From contig JANWVY010000001.1 in NCBI GenBank assembly GCA_025056455.1, positions 1,001,757-1,065,756 of the forward strand: a stretch of DNA of 64,000 nucleotides. Reading direction: 5' to 3'. Under the pieces are notes generated by a model that saw only the letters and a list, made by a program, of their open reading frames with translations, did no database searches and was not told where the DNA came from. The position numbers were made by a program, and so were the translations under genes. Positions 8,801 to 18,129 of the stretch are shown here, piece after piece (the stretch's first letter is position 1; every line of letters begins with the position of its first letter). This stretch comes from Bryobacteraceae bacterium (GTDB lineage: Bacteria; Acidobacteriota; Terriglobia; Bryobacterales; Bryobacteraceae).

Positions 8801-10354
8801 ATGAGGCATTTCATGAAAGCAAAACGACCCGTCGTATTGACAATTCTGGACGGCTTTGGGTACTCCACCAGGCTTGAAGGAAACGCCGTATATCACGCTT
8901 ATAAACCGAATTTTGACGGCCTGATGCGAGACTACCCCCATACCTTGATCGAGGCCTCCGGTCCCTGGGTAGGTCTACCAGAAGGCCAAATGGGCAACAG
9001 CGAAGTCGGTCACCTCAATATTGGCTCCGGCCGGATCATCCAAATGGATGTAACCAAGATCGACGCGTTAATTTCGAGCAACGAACTCCGCAACAACCCA
9101 GTCATCAAGGCCCTGATGGCCCATGCTCGCGGCCGCCGCTTGCACTTGTTGGGACTATTGAGCGATGGCGGCGTGCATTCGCATATCAACCACCTGTTCG
9201 GCATCCTGCGAATCGCCCAGGCCGAAGGCGTTACCGACATAGCCATCCACTGCTTCCTGGATGGCCGCGACACTCCACCGACCAGCGGAATTGGATATGT
9301 GGAGCAGCTGCAACGAATCATCGGGGAACTGGGCGTGGGTAGAATCGCCACGGTGAGCGGCCGCTATTACGCCATGGACCGCGATAAACGCTGGGAGCGA
9401 ATCGAGCGAGCTTTTGACGCGATGGTGCTCGGCCAAGGCGCCAAGTGGCAAGATCCGCTCGCCGCCATCCAAGCCTCCTACGAAAAGGGCGTAACCGACG
9501 AGTTCGTCGAGCCGGTCGTAATCGTCGATTCCCAACAACAGCCCGTCGGACTCATTCGCGACGGAGATGCGGTCTTCTTCTATAACTTCCGGGCGGATCG
9601 CGGCCGGGAGATGACCATGGCGCTTGTGGATCCCTCACTCGAAACGCCAGCCCGCAGCAAAGCGCCGAAGAATCTTCACTATGTGACGATGACGCAGTAT
9701 GATAAGTCGTTCACTGTCCCCTTCGCCATCGACAACGAACCCCCCCGGTATACGCTCGGACAGGTGTTATCCGAAGCCGGACTCCGTAACCTCCGCACTG
9801 CGGAAACCGAAAAATATCCCCATGTGACCTATTTCTTCAATGGCGGAATCGAAAAACCGTACCCCGGCGAGGAGCGCGAATTAGTGCCTTCGCCCAAGGT
9901 CCCCACCTATGATCTCAAACCCGAAATGAGTGCTCTGGAAGTTTGCGATGTGGTCGTTAAGGCCCTCGAGTCAGACAGCTTCGATGTGATTGTTGTGAAC
10001 TTCGCAAACCCCGATATGGTGGGGCATTCGGGAAAATTTGAAGCGGCCAAAAAGGCGGTCGAAACCTGTGACGTCTGCTTAGGTCGGATCTATCCATTAA
10101 TCAGGCAGCGAAATGCAGCCTGGATTGTGACGGCCGATCATGGCAACGCCGAAACCATGATCGACCCAGTGACGGGTGGACCTCATACCTACCACACCAC
10201 GAATCCCGTCCCCCTGGTGATTGCCAGCGCCGAAAAAATTCCTCTGCGAGATGGAGGCTCCTTGCGTGACATTGCGCCCACCATCTTAGGGCTACTCGGC
10301 ATACCGAAGCCCCCTGAAATGACCGGGGAAGACCTCCGCAGGATCGGAGACTGA
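8801..10354 (+). CDS. gpmI: 2,3-bisphosphoglycerate-independent phosphoglycerate mutase
   Basis: This is the Mn-dependent mutase that interconverts 3- and 2-phosphoglycerate. At 517 residues it is full length. LTILDGFGYS gives the first metal Asp. GQMGNSEVGHLNIG carries the phosphorylated Ser. NFRADRGREMT, NFANPDMVGHSG and TADHGNAE supply the remaining metal ligands. Translation could start at 8801 or at the ATG four codons later. It lies 63 bases after eno, in the same direction, so the two likely share a transcript. Confidence 0.97.
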   Translation: MRHFMKAKRPVVLTILDGFGYSTRLEGNAVYHAYKPNFDGLMRDYPHTLIEASGPWVGLPEGQMGNSEVGHLNIGSGRIIQMDVTKIDALISSNELRNNPVIKALMAHARGRRLHLLGLLSDGGVHSHINHLFGILRIAQAEGVTDIAIHCFLDGRDTPPTSGIGYVEQLQRIIGELGVGRIATVSGRYYAMDRDKRWERIERAFDAMVLGQGAKWQDPLAAIQASYEKGVTDEFVEPVVIVDSQQQPVGLIRDGDAVFFYNFRADRGREMTMALVDPSLETPARSKAPKNLHYVTMTQYDKSFTVPFAIDNEPPRYTLGQVLSEAGLRNLRTAETEKYPHVTYFFNGGIEKPYPGEERELVPSPKVPTYDLKPEMSALEVCDVVVKALESDSFDVIVVNFANPDMVGHSGKFEAAKKAVETCDVCLGRIYPLIRQRNAAWIVTADHGNAETMIDPVTGGPHTYHTTNPVPLVIASAEKIPLRDGGSLRDIAPTILGLLGIPKPPEMTGEDLRRIGD

Positions 10355-10368
10355 TAGAATTGGGAGCC

Positions 10369-10758
10369 ATGCAGCGTCGAGAAGTCTTGCAAGCGATGGG
10401 CGCAGGGATCGCACTGGCAGCGGGGACAGGAGAAGCGCGAATGGCGGAACCGATTCAATTGCACGTCGATTTGGAGGTGGACCCGGCCAAAGAGGCCGAC
10501 CTCGTCAAAACATTCCAAACCGTCTTCCGGCCCACGATCAGCCGGCAGCCCGGATTCGTCGATGTAAAGTTGCTCAAACTTCGCTCCATCGCCGTTGGTT
10601 CGCCCTCGGCGCCACGCTGGCGTTTGCTGATCAGCTTCACAACAGAAGAATTGCGCCAGAAATGGGTAGCCACAGAGGATCACCAGCGCGCCTGGCCCCA
10701 AATGGAGAAAAACCTTAGAGGGGCGAAATTCTCCGCAGCCTTGTACGACGTGCAGTGA
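10369..10758 (+). CDS. exported ABM-like (dimeric alpha-beta barrel) protein
   Basis: A 129-residue protein starting with MQRREVLQAMGAG, which looks like a Tat or Sec signal, followed by a domain reminiscent of antibiotic-biosynthesis monooxygenase/quinol monooxygenase folds (QLHVDLEVDP...FRPTISRQPGFVDVKLLKL). Function is not known. The frame has a TTG three codons upstream at 10360, but the ATG at 10369 places the arginine pair close to the N-terminus. The start lies 14 bases after gpmI. The stop overlaps the next gene's GTG start. Confidence 0.62.
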   Translation: MQRREVLQAMGAGIALAAGTGEARMAEPIQLHVDLEVDPAKEADLVKTFQTVFRPTISRQPGFVDVKLLKLRSIAVGSPSAPRWRLLISFTTEELRQKWVATEDHQRAWPQMEKNLRGAKFSAALYDVQ

Positions 10759-11324
10759 ACGCGGCGTTGAAAGAGTGGTCTGCAATCACCGAAGCGCTAG
10801 CGCGCGGCTGGCAGATTGCGCTTCTCCGCAAAGGCGGAATTGTGGAGGCGGCCCGAGACGGATTCCGACTCCGGCACCGGGAGTTCGTCCTCTTCCCCAC
10901 CCACGAACACGAGCAGATGAAGATGTTGCGGCCAGAGCGAGCGGAGCTCGTCCAGCCACCTTCCGAGCTCATCCCGATCCGTGTTTTCGCCCAGGTGGTT
11001 GACGTGCTTCGAGCTCCTGCTAGCCACGGCCTGCTGCTCGGAGACGATTTCGTTTGGAACGAAGCCTTTCTCAAGCAGCGCTACTGCTACCGGCCCGACC
11101 TGCCTTTGTGGTTACTGGTCATTCGGGCCTATCGGTTGCCAGAAACCGTTTGGATTCCTTCTCGCAGCTCCTATGCAGGATGCAAGAGCTGGGTAAACCT
11201 CACTGAAGAAATTGACGTGACAGCGGCCGCGCCGGTGCTTAGCGAAGCGGAATTTGCGCAGCGTTGGTCAACACTCAAGGACAAGCTTGGCGCCCCTGAT
11301 ACACTGAACACAGGCGCGCCATGA
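10755..11324 (+). CDS. DUF1802 family protein
   Basis: A 189-residue soluble protein whose N-terminus (LKEWSAITEALARGWQIALL, then RKGGI) matches the DUF1802 pattern; the function of that family is unknown. It starts with GTG inside the previous stop (GTGA) and ends inside the ATGA start of the glycosyltransferase, so it is translationally coupled on both sides. No catalytic signature is evident. Confidence 0.75.
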   Translation: MNAALKEWSAITEALARGWQIALLRKGGIVEAARDGFRLRHREFVLFPTHEHEQMKMLRPERAELVQPPSELIPIRVFAQVVDVLRAPASHGLLLGDDFVWNEAFLKQRYCYRPDLPLWLLVIRAYRLPETVWIPSRSSYAGCKSWVNLTEEIDVTAAAPVLSEAEFAQRWSTLKDKLGAPDTLNTGAP

Positions 11325-12292
11325 TCTCGATTGTCATCCCCATTCACAACGAGGAGCCCGCGATTTTGCCCCTCTATGACCGTCTCACGGCCGTCATGGA
11401 GGAGCTTCGCAAGCCCTACGAAATTCTGTTCGTCGATGACGCGTCGACCGATCGCAGCTTCGAACTTCTAGCGAATTTGGTCGAGACCGATGCACGGTTG
11501 AAAGTCATCCGTCTGCGGCGCAATTTCGGCCAAACAGCCGCCCTGTCGGCAGGCTTTGATGAAGCGCAAGGAGATGTGATCATCTCGCTTGATGGCGACC
11601 TACAGCATGAACCCGAGGATATCCCGAAACTGCTGGCCAAGCTAGAGGAAGGCTACGATATCGTTTCTGGTTGGCGAAAAAATCGCGTGGATCATGCCAT
11701 GACACGAAAAATACCCTCCCGCATTGCCAACTGGATCATGGCCAAGGTAAGCGGTGTGGATCTTCACGATTTTGGTACGACCTTCAAAGCCTATCGGGCG
11801 GAAATCTTGAAGGACATCAATCTCTACGGCGAGTTGCACCGTTTCATTCCGGCTCTTGCCAGTCAGTATGGGGCGCGCATTGCCGAGGTGCCGATTAAAA
11901 ACGTCCCCCGCGCAGCTGGCGAGTCGCATTATGGTCTCGGTCGCACGTTCCGGGTCCTCTATGACATCATCACGGTCCAGTTTCTGCTGAGTTATTTCAC
12001 GCGGCCCATGCATTTCTTTGGCAAAATCGGCTTGCTGGGAACGGGCTTGGGCGGAGCGATCATGACCTATCTGTTTTTCTACAAAATCACCGGCCATGAG
12101 ATTGTGATGGAGCACGGGCCGTTAATGGTGGCGGGAGCCATTCTCCTGCTGATGGGAATCATGATGTTTTCCACGGGCTTGCTGGGAGAAGTGCTAATCC
12201 GCACGTATTTTGAAAGCCAGGGCCGGCGCATTTACGCCGTGCGCGAAATTCGCACTAAACGAGAGTCGTCGGTTCAAGACAACCCTCGATAA
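11321..12292 (+). CDS. polyprenyl-phosphate glycosyltransferase, GT2 (GtrB/ArnC-like)
   Basis: This 323-residue membrane glycosyltransferase probably moves a sugar from a nucleotide donor to undecaprenyl phosphate. The GT-A domain shows IPIHNEE, FVDDASTDRS and SLDGDLQHEPED, the metal-binding DxD region. FGTTFKAYR and RFIPAL follow, as in the dolichol-phosphate mannosyltransferase group. Two C-terminal membrane helices (about residues 230-255 and 263-290) match the GtrB/ArnC layout. The start overlaps DUF1802 by four bases. No flippase or GtrC-type partner is adjacent. Confidence 0.9.
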   Translation: MISIVIPIHNEEPAILPLYDRLTAVMEELRKPYEILFVDDASTDRSFELLANLVETDARLKVIRLRRNFGQTAALSAGFDEAQGDVIISLDGDLQHEPEDIPKLLAKLEEGYDIVSGWRKNRVDHAMTRKIPSRIANWIMAKVSGVDLHDFGTTFKAYRAEILKDINLYGELHRFIPALASQYGARIAEVPIKNVPRAAGESHYGLGRTFRVLYDIITVQFLLSYFTRPMHFFGKIGLLGTGLGGAIMTYLFFYKITGHEIVMEHGPLMVAGAILLLMGIMMFSTGLLGEVLIRTYFESQGRRIYAVREIRTKRESSVQDNPR

Positions 12293-12362
12293 ACGAGCCT
12301 TCCGCCTCGGTAGGGGAAACTTCACCGGCAAACCGCCTGCTCAGGAAGGAAAGGGTCAAAAC

Positions 12363-13748
12363 CTAGGCATAGCGCTTTCGCCAACCCTCAAGTTCTGCCG
12401 TCAATCGTTCGCGCACCAGTTTGAATTGATCGTTGTCGTACTGGTTGACTCGCTCGCGCGGGTCGAGACGCAGATCGTAAAGCTCATTCGGGCCCTCGCC
12501 ACCATGCCGGAGCACAAGTTTATAGCGGGCGTCTCGCGCCATTTCCGCGTAGCGAAAATGACCGAAAATCGTGGTCCGCCACGGCTCCTTCGCCGGACGG
12601 CCTAGAGCCAGCGAAAGATAACTGCGGCCACAGAGATTCCGGTCGGCAGGAGGAGCAATGCCCGCGACTTCACATATCGTGGGCAGAAAATCATAAAAGC
12701 TTACAAGCTCCGGACGTACGGCCTCGGGCGGCGCTTTTCCTGGCCAGCTCCAAATCATCGGAACCTGCATGACTTCTTCATACATGTTGATCGGGTCTGA
12801 GGCGTGTCCTTTGCTCCACAACCCGTGGCGGCCCAGCAAAAAACCGTTGTCTGAAGTAAAAATGACCAGCGTGTTCTCCCAGAGATTTTTGGAACGCAGC
12901 GTTTTCATGAGTGCCGGAATCTGATCGTCCAGCGCGGTGACGGCAGCCGCGTGGCGGCGGTTGTTCCCGACAATATCCGCAAGATACTCCTTTTCGCGTA
13001 GCGCGTTTGGCGCCGCAGGCTCCCAGCCAATGGTTTCAAACTTGGTGTCCCGGTACAGCTCATAGTACTTTTGCGGATGGCCTTCGTAGGGAGTGTGGGG
13101 ATTTAAATAACCAAGACAAAGAAAAAACGGCGTGTCCGCGTTTTGCCGCTCGATGTACTCACACGCACGGCGGGTCATCAACTCGGTTAAATAACCGGTC
13201 TCCTGACGAGCTTCGCCGTTTTCATACATGAGCGGATTCTGATAACGCCGCCCGCCCAGCGTATAGGTGAATTCATAACCACGGCCCGGGTTAGCGTCAT
13301 TTCCCATGTGCCATTTGCCAAGATAAGCGCAACGATAGCCAGCGGCGACCAACAGTTCGGAAAGCATGACCTCTTTGGCGAAGGAATCAGGAGGCGACTG
13401 TTGACCCTGGGGAGGATTTTCCACGGGTTTGTCGGTTAAGAAATCGTGAATTCCATGCTGGCGTGGCGTGCGCCCGGTAAAGAGCGTGGCGCGGCTCGGC
13501 GAACAGATCGGCGTGCACACAGAATGGTTTGCAAAGCGGGTGCCACTTCGAGCGAGAAGATCAATGTTCGGAGTGCGAATCTCCTTGTTGCCGTAACAGC
13601 CCAGGGCCCAGGCCGGAAGATCATCCGCCAAAATGAGAAGAATATTCGGGCGCTTGACCGGCGCAGTAAGCTGGCTTTTCTTTTGGGTCTTTTGGGCCAG
13701 TACGGGGGCGGAGACCGCTGACAAAAAGGATCTTCGACTCCAGCTCAT
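12363..13748 (-). CDS. Tat-exported C-type sulfatase
   Basis: This 461-residue type I sulfatase has Cys82 in CSPSR, the residue converted to formylglycine. LILADD (Asp42, Asp43) binds calcium. LGKWHMG and TSDNGFLLGRHGLWSKG complete the active site. The N-terminus (WSRRSFLSA) is a twin-arginine signal. It is the third gene of an operon with an ABC-2 permease and a lipase-like protein, starting three bases after the lipase stop with a GAGGAG site. The likely role is desulfation of a sulfated glycan or ester outside the cytoplasm. Substrate not predictable. Confidence 0.93.
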   Translation of the reverse strand: MSWSRRSFLSAVSAPVLAQKTQKKSQLTAPVKRPNILLILADDLPAWALGCYGNKEIRTPNIDLLARSGTRFANHSVCTPICSPSRATLFTGRTPRQHGIHDFLTDKPVENPPQGQQSPPDSFAKEVMLSELLVAAGYRCAYLGKWHMGNDANPGRGYEFTYTLGGRRYQNPLMYENGEARQETGYLTELMTRRACEYIERQNADTPFFLCLGYLNPHTPYEGHPQKYYELYRDTKFETIGWEPAAPNALREKEYLADIVGNNRRHAAAVTALDDQIPALMKTLRSKNLWENTLVIFTSDNGFLLGRHGLWSKGHASDPINMYEEVMQVPMIWSWPGKAPPEAVRPELVSFYDFLPTICEVAGIAPPADRNLCGRSYLSLALGRPAKEPWRTTIFGHFRYAEMARDARYKLVLRHGGEGPNELYDLRLDPRERVNQYDNDQFKLVRERLTAELEGWRKRYA

Positions 13749-13751
13749 CGT

Positions 13752-15842
13752 TTACTCCTCCAAGTAGTTGAGCTCTTCCGGTAACGTTTCTGGCTGTTCA
13801 AATAGATCCCCGACACCACCAAACAAAAAGCTCAGGCCGCTGTTGGGATTCAGGACATTGGCCCCTTCGCTGGCTAGAAAACTCGACATTTGTTGCTGGA
13901 CACGGAAGGCGATCGCTGAACCAGCCAAACTGGTGTCCGTCAGATAGCCGTGGGGATTTGCATTTAGAAATCGCGATACGGCACGCGCTTTGTCATTGCG
14001 ATAAACCCACGTCGACTGGCGCATGTCGGCATGCCGGACTAAAGCGCTTTGGGTAGGATTGGGAACCGTTTGATCGCCCCACGGAAACTGCCAGAGCACT
14101 CTCTTTTCCGGAACCCCAGCGAGGGGCGAGGGCTTGAGATGGACGGCGTAGGTGAAGGGGTCGCCTTCGGCCTGAATCCATTCCAGGGTCTCCAGAACGT
14201 TTTGCGTTTGAATGGAAGTCGGGTCAGAGATGACCTTGACCGGCTGGTTGCGTAAGACGTAGTTGTCACGAAACACCAGCGGGGGGGAACGCAGGGCGAG
14301 GTTCGCGGCAGCGGTGGATTGGAAGGCCCGGCTCCAGCGGCTAATTTCCACCAAAGAACCACCTCCCGCATTCAGCACTCCAAATTTCACATGGGGATCA
14401 ACGGCCAGTAGCATGGTGCCGTAAATAGCGCCCAGCGACTGGCCCGCATAATAAATCCGGTCTGGGTCAAAGTCTGGCTGACCGTCCCCGTCCACGTCCA
14501 ATCCGGCGCGCAGGAGGCGAACCAACTGCATGAGGTCGACCACGGTCTGCCGCAAACAGTCGCGAAGACCGAAGGGTGCAGAGAGGAGCGCCGCGCAGCC
14601 CTCGGCCGGATCAATTCGTCCGTCGTTATTGAGGTCTACGCCGCGGCCTGGAGCAGCAAGCGAGAAGGCGCCAGTCGCGGTCTGGATGGCAAGCATTCCT
14701 CCCGGTCCACCTCCATGACCGACGGCGGAGATAGCCACCGTCGCCATTCCGTCGGCAGCGAAAGTGCTTGCCAGAAGGGAAGGAGCGCCAAACCGGCTGT
14801 CTCCTAAACCGTGGCCGAAGATCACAACCGGGTAGCCCTTGGGTGGCTTCGCTCCGGAAGGCAGAAAGGCATGGAAATGGATCTCGCTCACAGCGGGTGC
14901 CGGAGCCAAGGGGGCCAGCGAGGCCACAGGCTCAATTACCCGGCCGAACTCCAGATAATTCGGTGAGGCATAAGAACCGAAATAGATGCCCCGGATCCCC
15001 TGAAGGAACAACAACGGAAAGGTCAACTCCGAGAATTGCTCGCCGCTGGTTCTCACCTGTTGCAACCAGCGGATGGAGCGTAACTCAACGAGGGGGAAAA
15101 AGCTCTGGCCAGGATGGGCCGTAGCTACCGCAGCAACATCCGCTAAACGATCGCGAGCGCGCTCAAGCCACGCCGTCACGCTCATCGTCGTGTACAAGCT
15201 AGCGGCCACGATCTTCCTGTCCGTTGGAACCGCCTTCAGAGCCTCGGCGAGAGCCTTGCAGTATTCATCCGGCGCGGTTTCCAGGCAGGCCGTAAATGCT
15301 TCCTCAGCTTCCACGGCGTCTCCCACCGCATCACGGACGGCGTCGGTCACCACGAGCAAGTAACGACGGCTTTGATCCATCGCCCGGTCCGGTTTGCCAT
15401 ACAGCGTGTTCGAGACGCTGTCATAGACAATCTGATTCAGACGAATGATTTCCCCGGCCTGGTGCACCCCTCGCTCGCCCTCAGCCAGCAGTTCCCGCGC
15501 CACGAAGAATACGCCCCCGGGCGCCGTCGCTGGGTCAATCGCGCCCGAAAAACTAATTCGAACTCGCGCCTGTACGTGAAACCCATCAAGCTGGTTCAGC
15601 AAAAAAATCTCTTGGCAGTCGTTGGGCCGCGCCGCGCAATCCACTGGTTGTGGCAAGCGCACGCGCCGAGCCGTTCTCGTGTTTGTAGCTGGCGCCGTGA
15701 GGTAATCCGTCGGAAACGGGCCGATCTCAGGATCCGACGGGTTAAACTTCACCCGCACCCCGGCCGCCCGAGCGGGCTCCACCCTCACAAACAGAACGAG
15801 AAATGAAAAAAGACAAAGATGAACTTTTGAACGGGAAACCAT
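13752..15842 (-). CDS. secreted lipase/esterase-like alpha/beta hydrolase
   Basis: This 696-residue protein has a signal peptide and an N-terminal region like that of large bacterial lipases (FNPSDPEIGPFPTDYLT). A catalytic domain follows with VVIFGHGLGDSR and a GQSLG nucleophile elbow. Two aspartate-rich loops, DLNNDGRIDPAEG and DVDGDGQPDFD, resemble EF-hand/dockerin-type calcium loops and lie between the oxyanion strand and the nucleophile. Its start abuts the stop of the upstream permease with no gap, and three bases separate it from the sulfatase. A lipase acting on surface lipid or polyester is a reasonable guess. Confidence 0.83.
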   Translation of the reverse strand: MVSRSKVHLCLFSFLVLFVRVEPARAAGVRVKFNPSDPEIGPFPTDYLTAPATNTRTARRVRLPQPVDCAARPNDCQEIFLLNQLDGFHVQARVRISFSGAIDPATAPGGVFFVARELLAEGERGVHQAGEIIRLNQIVYDSVSNTLYGKPDRAMDQSRRYLLVVTDAVRDAVGDAVEAEEAFTACLETAPDEYCKALAEALKAVPTDRKIVAASLYTTMSVTAWLERARDRLADVAAVATAHPGQSFFPLVELRSIRWLQQVRTSGEQFSELTFPLLFLQGIRGIYFGSYASPNYLEFGRVIEPVASLAPLAPAPAVSEIHFHAFLPSGAKPPKGYPVVIFGHGLGDSRFGAPSLLASTFAADGMATVAISAVGHGGGPGGMLAIQTATGAFSLAAPGRGVDLNNDGRIDPAEGCAALLSAPFGLRDCLRQTVVDLMQLVRLLRAGLDVDGDGQPDFDPDRIYYAGQSLGAIYGTMLLAVDPHVKFGVLNAGGGSLVEISRWSRAFQSTAAANLALRSPPLVFRDNYVLRNQPVKVISDPTSIQTQNVLETLEWIQAEGDPFTYAVHLKPSPLAGVPEKRVLWQFPWGDQTVPNPTQSALVRHADMRQSTWVYRNDKARAVSRFLNANPHGYLTDTSLAGSAIAFRVQQQMSSFLASEGANVLNPNSGLSFLFGGVGDLFEQPETLPEELNYLEE

Positions 15843-16649
15843 CTACAAAACATCCGCAAAGCCGCGCTTTAAATGGCGAAAAAACAGCCCGCCTAAAACG
15901 AATAAGGCAAGGCCGAAGCTCATCAAGGCTGCCAGTTCCTCAAGATTTGGAGGACGGTAGGAAAGCAGGCGGTCGCGATAAGCGTTTACGATATAGGACA
16001 TCGGGTTGTATCGCATGAGAAACCGAAGGTTTTCCGGGACCAACTCCTCGGTGATGAAAATCGGAGTAACCCAAAACCACAAGGTAAGAAACACATTTAC
16101 AACCTGGGCTGTATCTCTCAGATAGACTTGTAAGCTCGAAACAACCCAACCAAGACCAATCCCCAACAAGCCGATCAGAAACATATAAATCGGGAGTAAT
16201 AACGCCATGGCGCTTACTTGTCCGAGCCAGAGAATACAAGAAGCGATGACTACCGAAAGTGCCATGAAGTGACTGACCAAAGCCGAAAGAAAGACGGAAA
16301 TTGGGATTAGCTCCGAGGGAAACACTGTTTTTGTGATCAAGTTCGCGTGATCCTGAAGACAAGTTGAGGAACGCAACACCGTTTCTTGAAATAACAGCCA
16401 GGGTAGCTGTGCGCAAATCAGAAACATCGTGTAATTCGTGGTGACGGCGTTTGCTGGCAGGGGAGCCTTGAGACAGATCTGGAAGACAAAGGTCCAGCTA
16501 ACAAGAAGCACCAGGGGATGGATCAAACCCCACAGCCACCCCGCTACGGAACCAACAAAACGGCTTTCGAAATCGCGGCGCACGAGTTGGTAGAGTAGGG
16601 TCCGATGCCGAATTAGGTTGGAAACGAAATACCGTCCAGGAAGCCTCAA
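15843..16649 (-). CDS. ABC-2 type polysaccharide export permease (Wzm/TagG-like)
   Basis: This 268-residue integral membrane protein has about six helices. RRDFESRFVGSVAGWLWGLIHPL near the N-terminus and YNPMSYIVNAYRDRLL near the C-terminus are hallmarks of Wzm/TagG permeases that export O-antigen or teichoic-acid-like polymers. The start codon is TTG; no later Met comes before the membrane region. The cognate Wzt-type ATPase is not in the window, so this is an orphan permease. It heads an operon with a lipase and a sulfatase. Confidence 0.85.
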   Translation of the reverse strand: MRLPGRYFVSNLIRHRTLLYQLVRRDFESRFVGSVAGWLWGLIHPLVLLVSWTFVFQICLKAPLPANAVTTNYTMFLICAQLPWLLFQETVLRSSTCLQDHANLITKTVFPSELIPISVFLSALVSHFMALSVVIASCILWLGQVSAMALLLPIYMFLIGLLGIGLGWVVSSLQVYLRDTAQVVNVFLTLWFWVTPIFITEELVPENLRFLMRYNPMSYIVNAYRDRLLSYRPPNLEELAALMSFGLALFVLGGLFFRHLKRGFADVL

Positions 16650-16742
16650 GCTGCTAGATTAGCAAAGGCGTCACAGGCTGGTTGGGCGGTGTGGGTGGGA
16701 GAACTGCGGCGGGCGTCGATTCACCCCAAGCCGCATCTCGGT

Positions 16743-17402
16743 TCAGTAGCCAAAACGTTCTTCCTTCCAAGGATCGCCGTGCATATGGTAGCCATTTCGC
16801 TCCCAAAAACCGGCTCGATCTTTTTCTAGAAACTCAACTCCGGCAATCCACTTGGCGCTTTTCCAGGCATAAAGCTGGGGAACAATCAAACGAGCTGGAC
16901 CGCCATGGGCCAGCGATAGTGGTTCGCCATCGTGGCGGATCGCCACCAGCGCGTCTTCAGCCAAAAAATCCCCTATCGGAAGATTCGTTGTCCAGCCGTA
17001 ATCGTAGCCGTAAACAAGGACAAAACGGCAGTTGGGTTTCAAACCCCCGGCTTGTTCCACCAGCGTGCGCGTGGAGACGCCTTCCCACAAATTCCCCAAA
17101 CGTGACCATCGGGTGACGCAGTGGAAATCCGCAAAAACCTTCACCCGGGGCAGTTTACAAAACTCTTCCCAGGAAAAACTTTTTTCCTGTTGAATGAAGC
17201 CGGTCATACGAAACTGCCACTTTGAAAGATCAATCGAGGGCGCTCCGCTAGCGTCCAGCACCGGCCACTTTTTGGTGCGGGACTGTCCTGGCGGGAGGCG
17301 ATTTTTCCGGCGTGTGTCGGGGCTAATGATCACGCCGGGCTCTTGTTGCTCGGGCGTGGGGATGGCCTCCTGCTGCAATTTACTTTCCTCAAGATCGAAC
17401 AT
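16743..17402 (-). CDS. sulfite-oxidase-fold molybdopterin oxidoreductase, cytosolic
   Basis: This 219-residue molybdopterin-binding domain protein of the YedY/sulfite oxidase superfamily has the Mo-ligand Cys in FHCVTRWSRLGNLWEGV. GGPARLIVPQLYAWKSAKWI is the pterin-binding block. Unlike MsrP/YedY it has no Tat signal or membrane segment, so it belongs to the short cytosolic branch common in Acidobacteria and Actinobacteria. Its electron acceptor and substrate are unknown. The downstream permease starts 93 bases away in the same direction. Confidence 0.9.
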   Translation of the reverse strand: MFDLEESKLQQEAIPTPEQQEPGVIISPDTRRKNRLPPGQSRTKKWPVLDASGAPSIDLSKWQFRMTGFIQQEKSFSWEEFCKLPRVKVFADFHCVTRWSRLGNLWEGVSTRTLVEQAGGLKPNCRFVLVYGYDYGWTTNLPIGDFLAEDALVAIRHDGEPLSLAHGGPARLIVPQLYAWKSAKWIAGVEFLEKDRAGFWERNGYHMHGDPWKEERFGY

Positions 17403-17601
17403 GCCGAACCCTCCTCTTGGTTCCGCTTCTCGCGCCGGATGAAAGTTTCTCTCTGCCTTTACTTTCGCACGCCGCAGGGCGTAAGGAAAAGGTTGAGGCG
17501 ACGCCGGTAGAGCCCTCTCCGCTCACCCTCCCGGCTTTCATTCGCCGAGTTTGCCCTGAGAGTTTTCCGTCTCCGCCTTCACTTAACTCATATGATTGCG
17601 G

Positions 17602-18129
17602 ATGCGCGCCACTAGCTGTCTGATCTGCTTGCTTTTGAGTTTCACCGGTTGGGCCCCCCAGGCGGCAGGCAGGGGCGGGCAACCTTTCGCCGTGGGCGAG
17701 GCGACACCAAACCAGGCAAATCCGCTGCGTTCCATCATCGGCCGGGCCGAGTATATCGGCGGGACGGTGGCGGCGGTCCCGCAAGGCGCGCAGGGCGTCA
17801 TCCGCACCTCCGACCCGGAATACCTCACGTTTCTCACCCGGCAGTCCACCTTGCAAGTCCTGTATTCAAGGATCAATCTCCTCGAATACGGCCAGCAGGT
17901 GAGCCGCCGCTTGGCGCTCGCCGTGCTGCTATCGCCTGTGTTTGTTCTAAGCAAGAAGCGGAAACACTTCCTCACGATTGGTTTTACGGACGACGCGGGC
18001 CAGCAACAGGCTCTTGTCTTTCATGTGCACAAAGACCATATCCGGGCCATTCTCGCCAGCCTCGAAGCACGGACTGGGCGGAGGGTCGACTTTCAGGACC
18101 ATGAGGCGCGGAAGGCCGGACGCGGGTGA
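17602..18129 (+). CDS. conserved secreted hypothetical protein
   Basis: A 175-residue protein with a signal peptide (MRATSCLICLLLSFTGW) and a mature part containing a short hydrophobic segment (LALAVLLSPVFVL) flanked by basic residues. A conserved-looking stretch LTIGFTDDAGQQQALVFHV is followed by ILASLEARTGRRVDFQD. I recall similar proteins in Acidobacteria but know no function. A TTG two codons earlier (17596) is an alternative start. Its end overlaps the next gene by four bases, so the two are a pair. Confidence 0.72.
   Translation: MRATSCLICLLLSFTGWAPQAAGRGGQPFAVGEATPNQANPLRSIIGRAEYIGGTVAAVPQGAQGVIRTSDPEYLTFLTRQSTLQVLYSRINLLEYGQQVSRRLALAVLLSPVFVLSKKRKHFLTIGFTDDAGQQQALVFHVHKDHIRAILASLEARTGRRVDFQDHEARKAGRG

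Noticed and set aside
17389-17856. 155-codon minus-strand open frame
   Set aside because: Overlaps the start of the molybdopterin gene and the well-supported signal peptide gene on the other strand; composition is arginine-rich and shadow-like.
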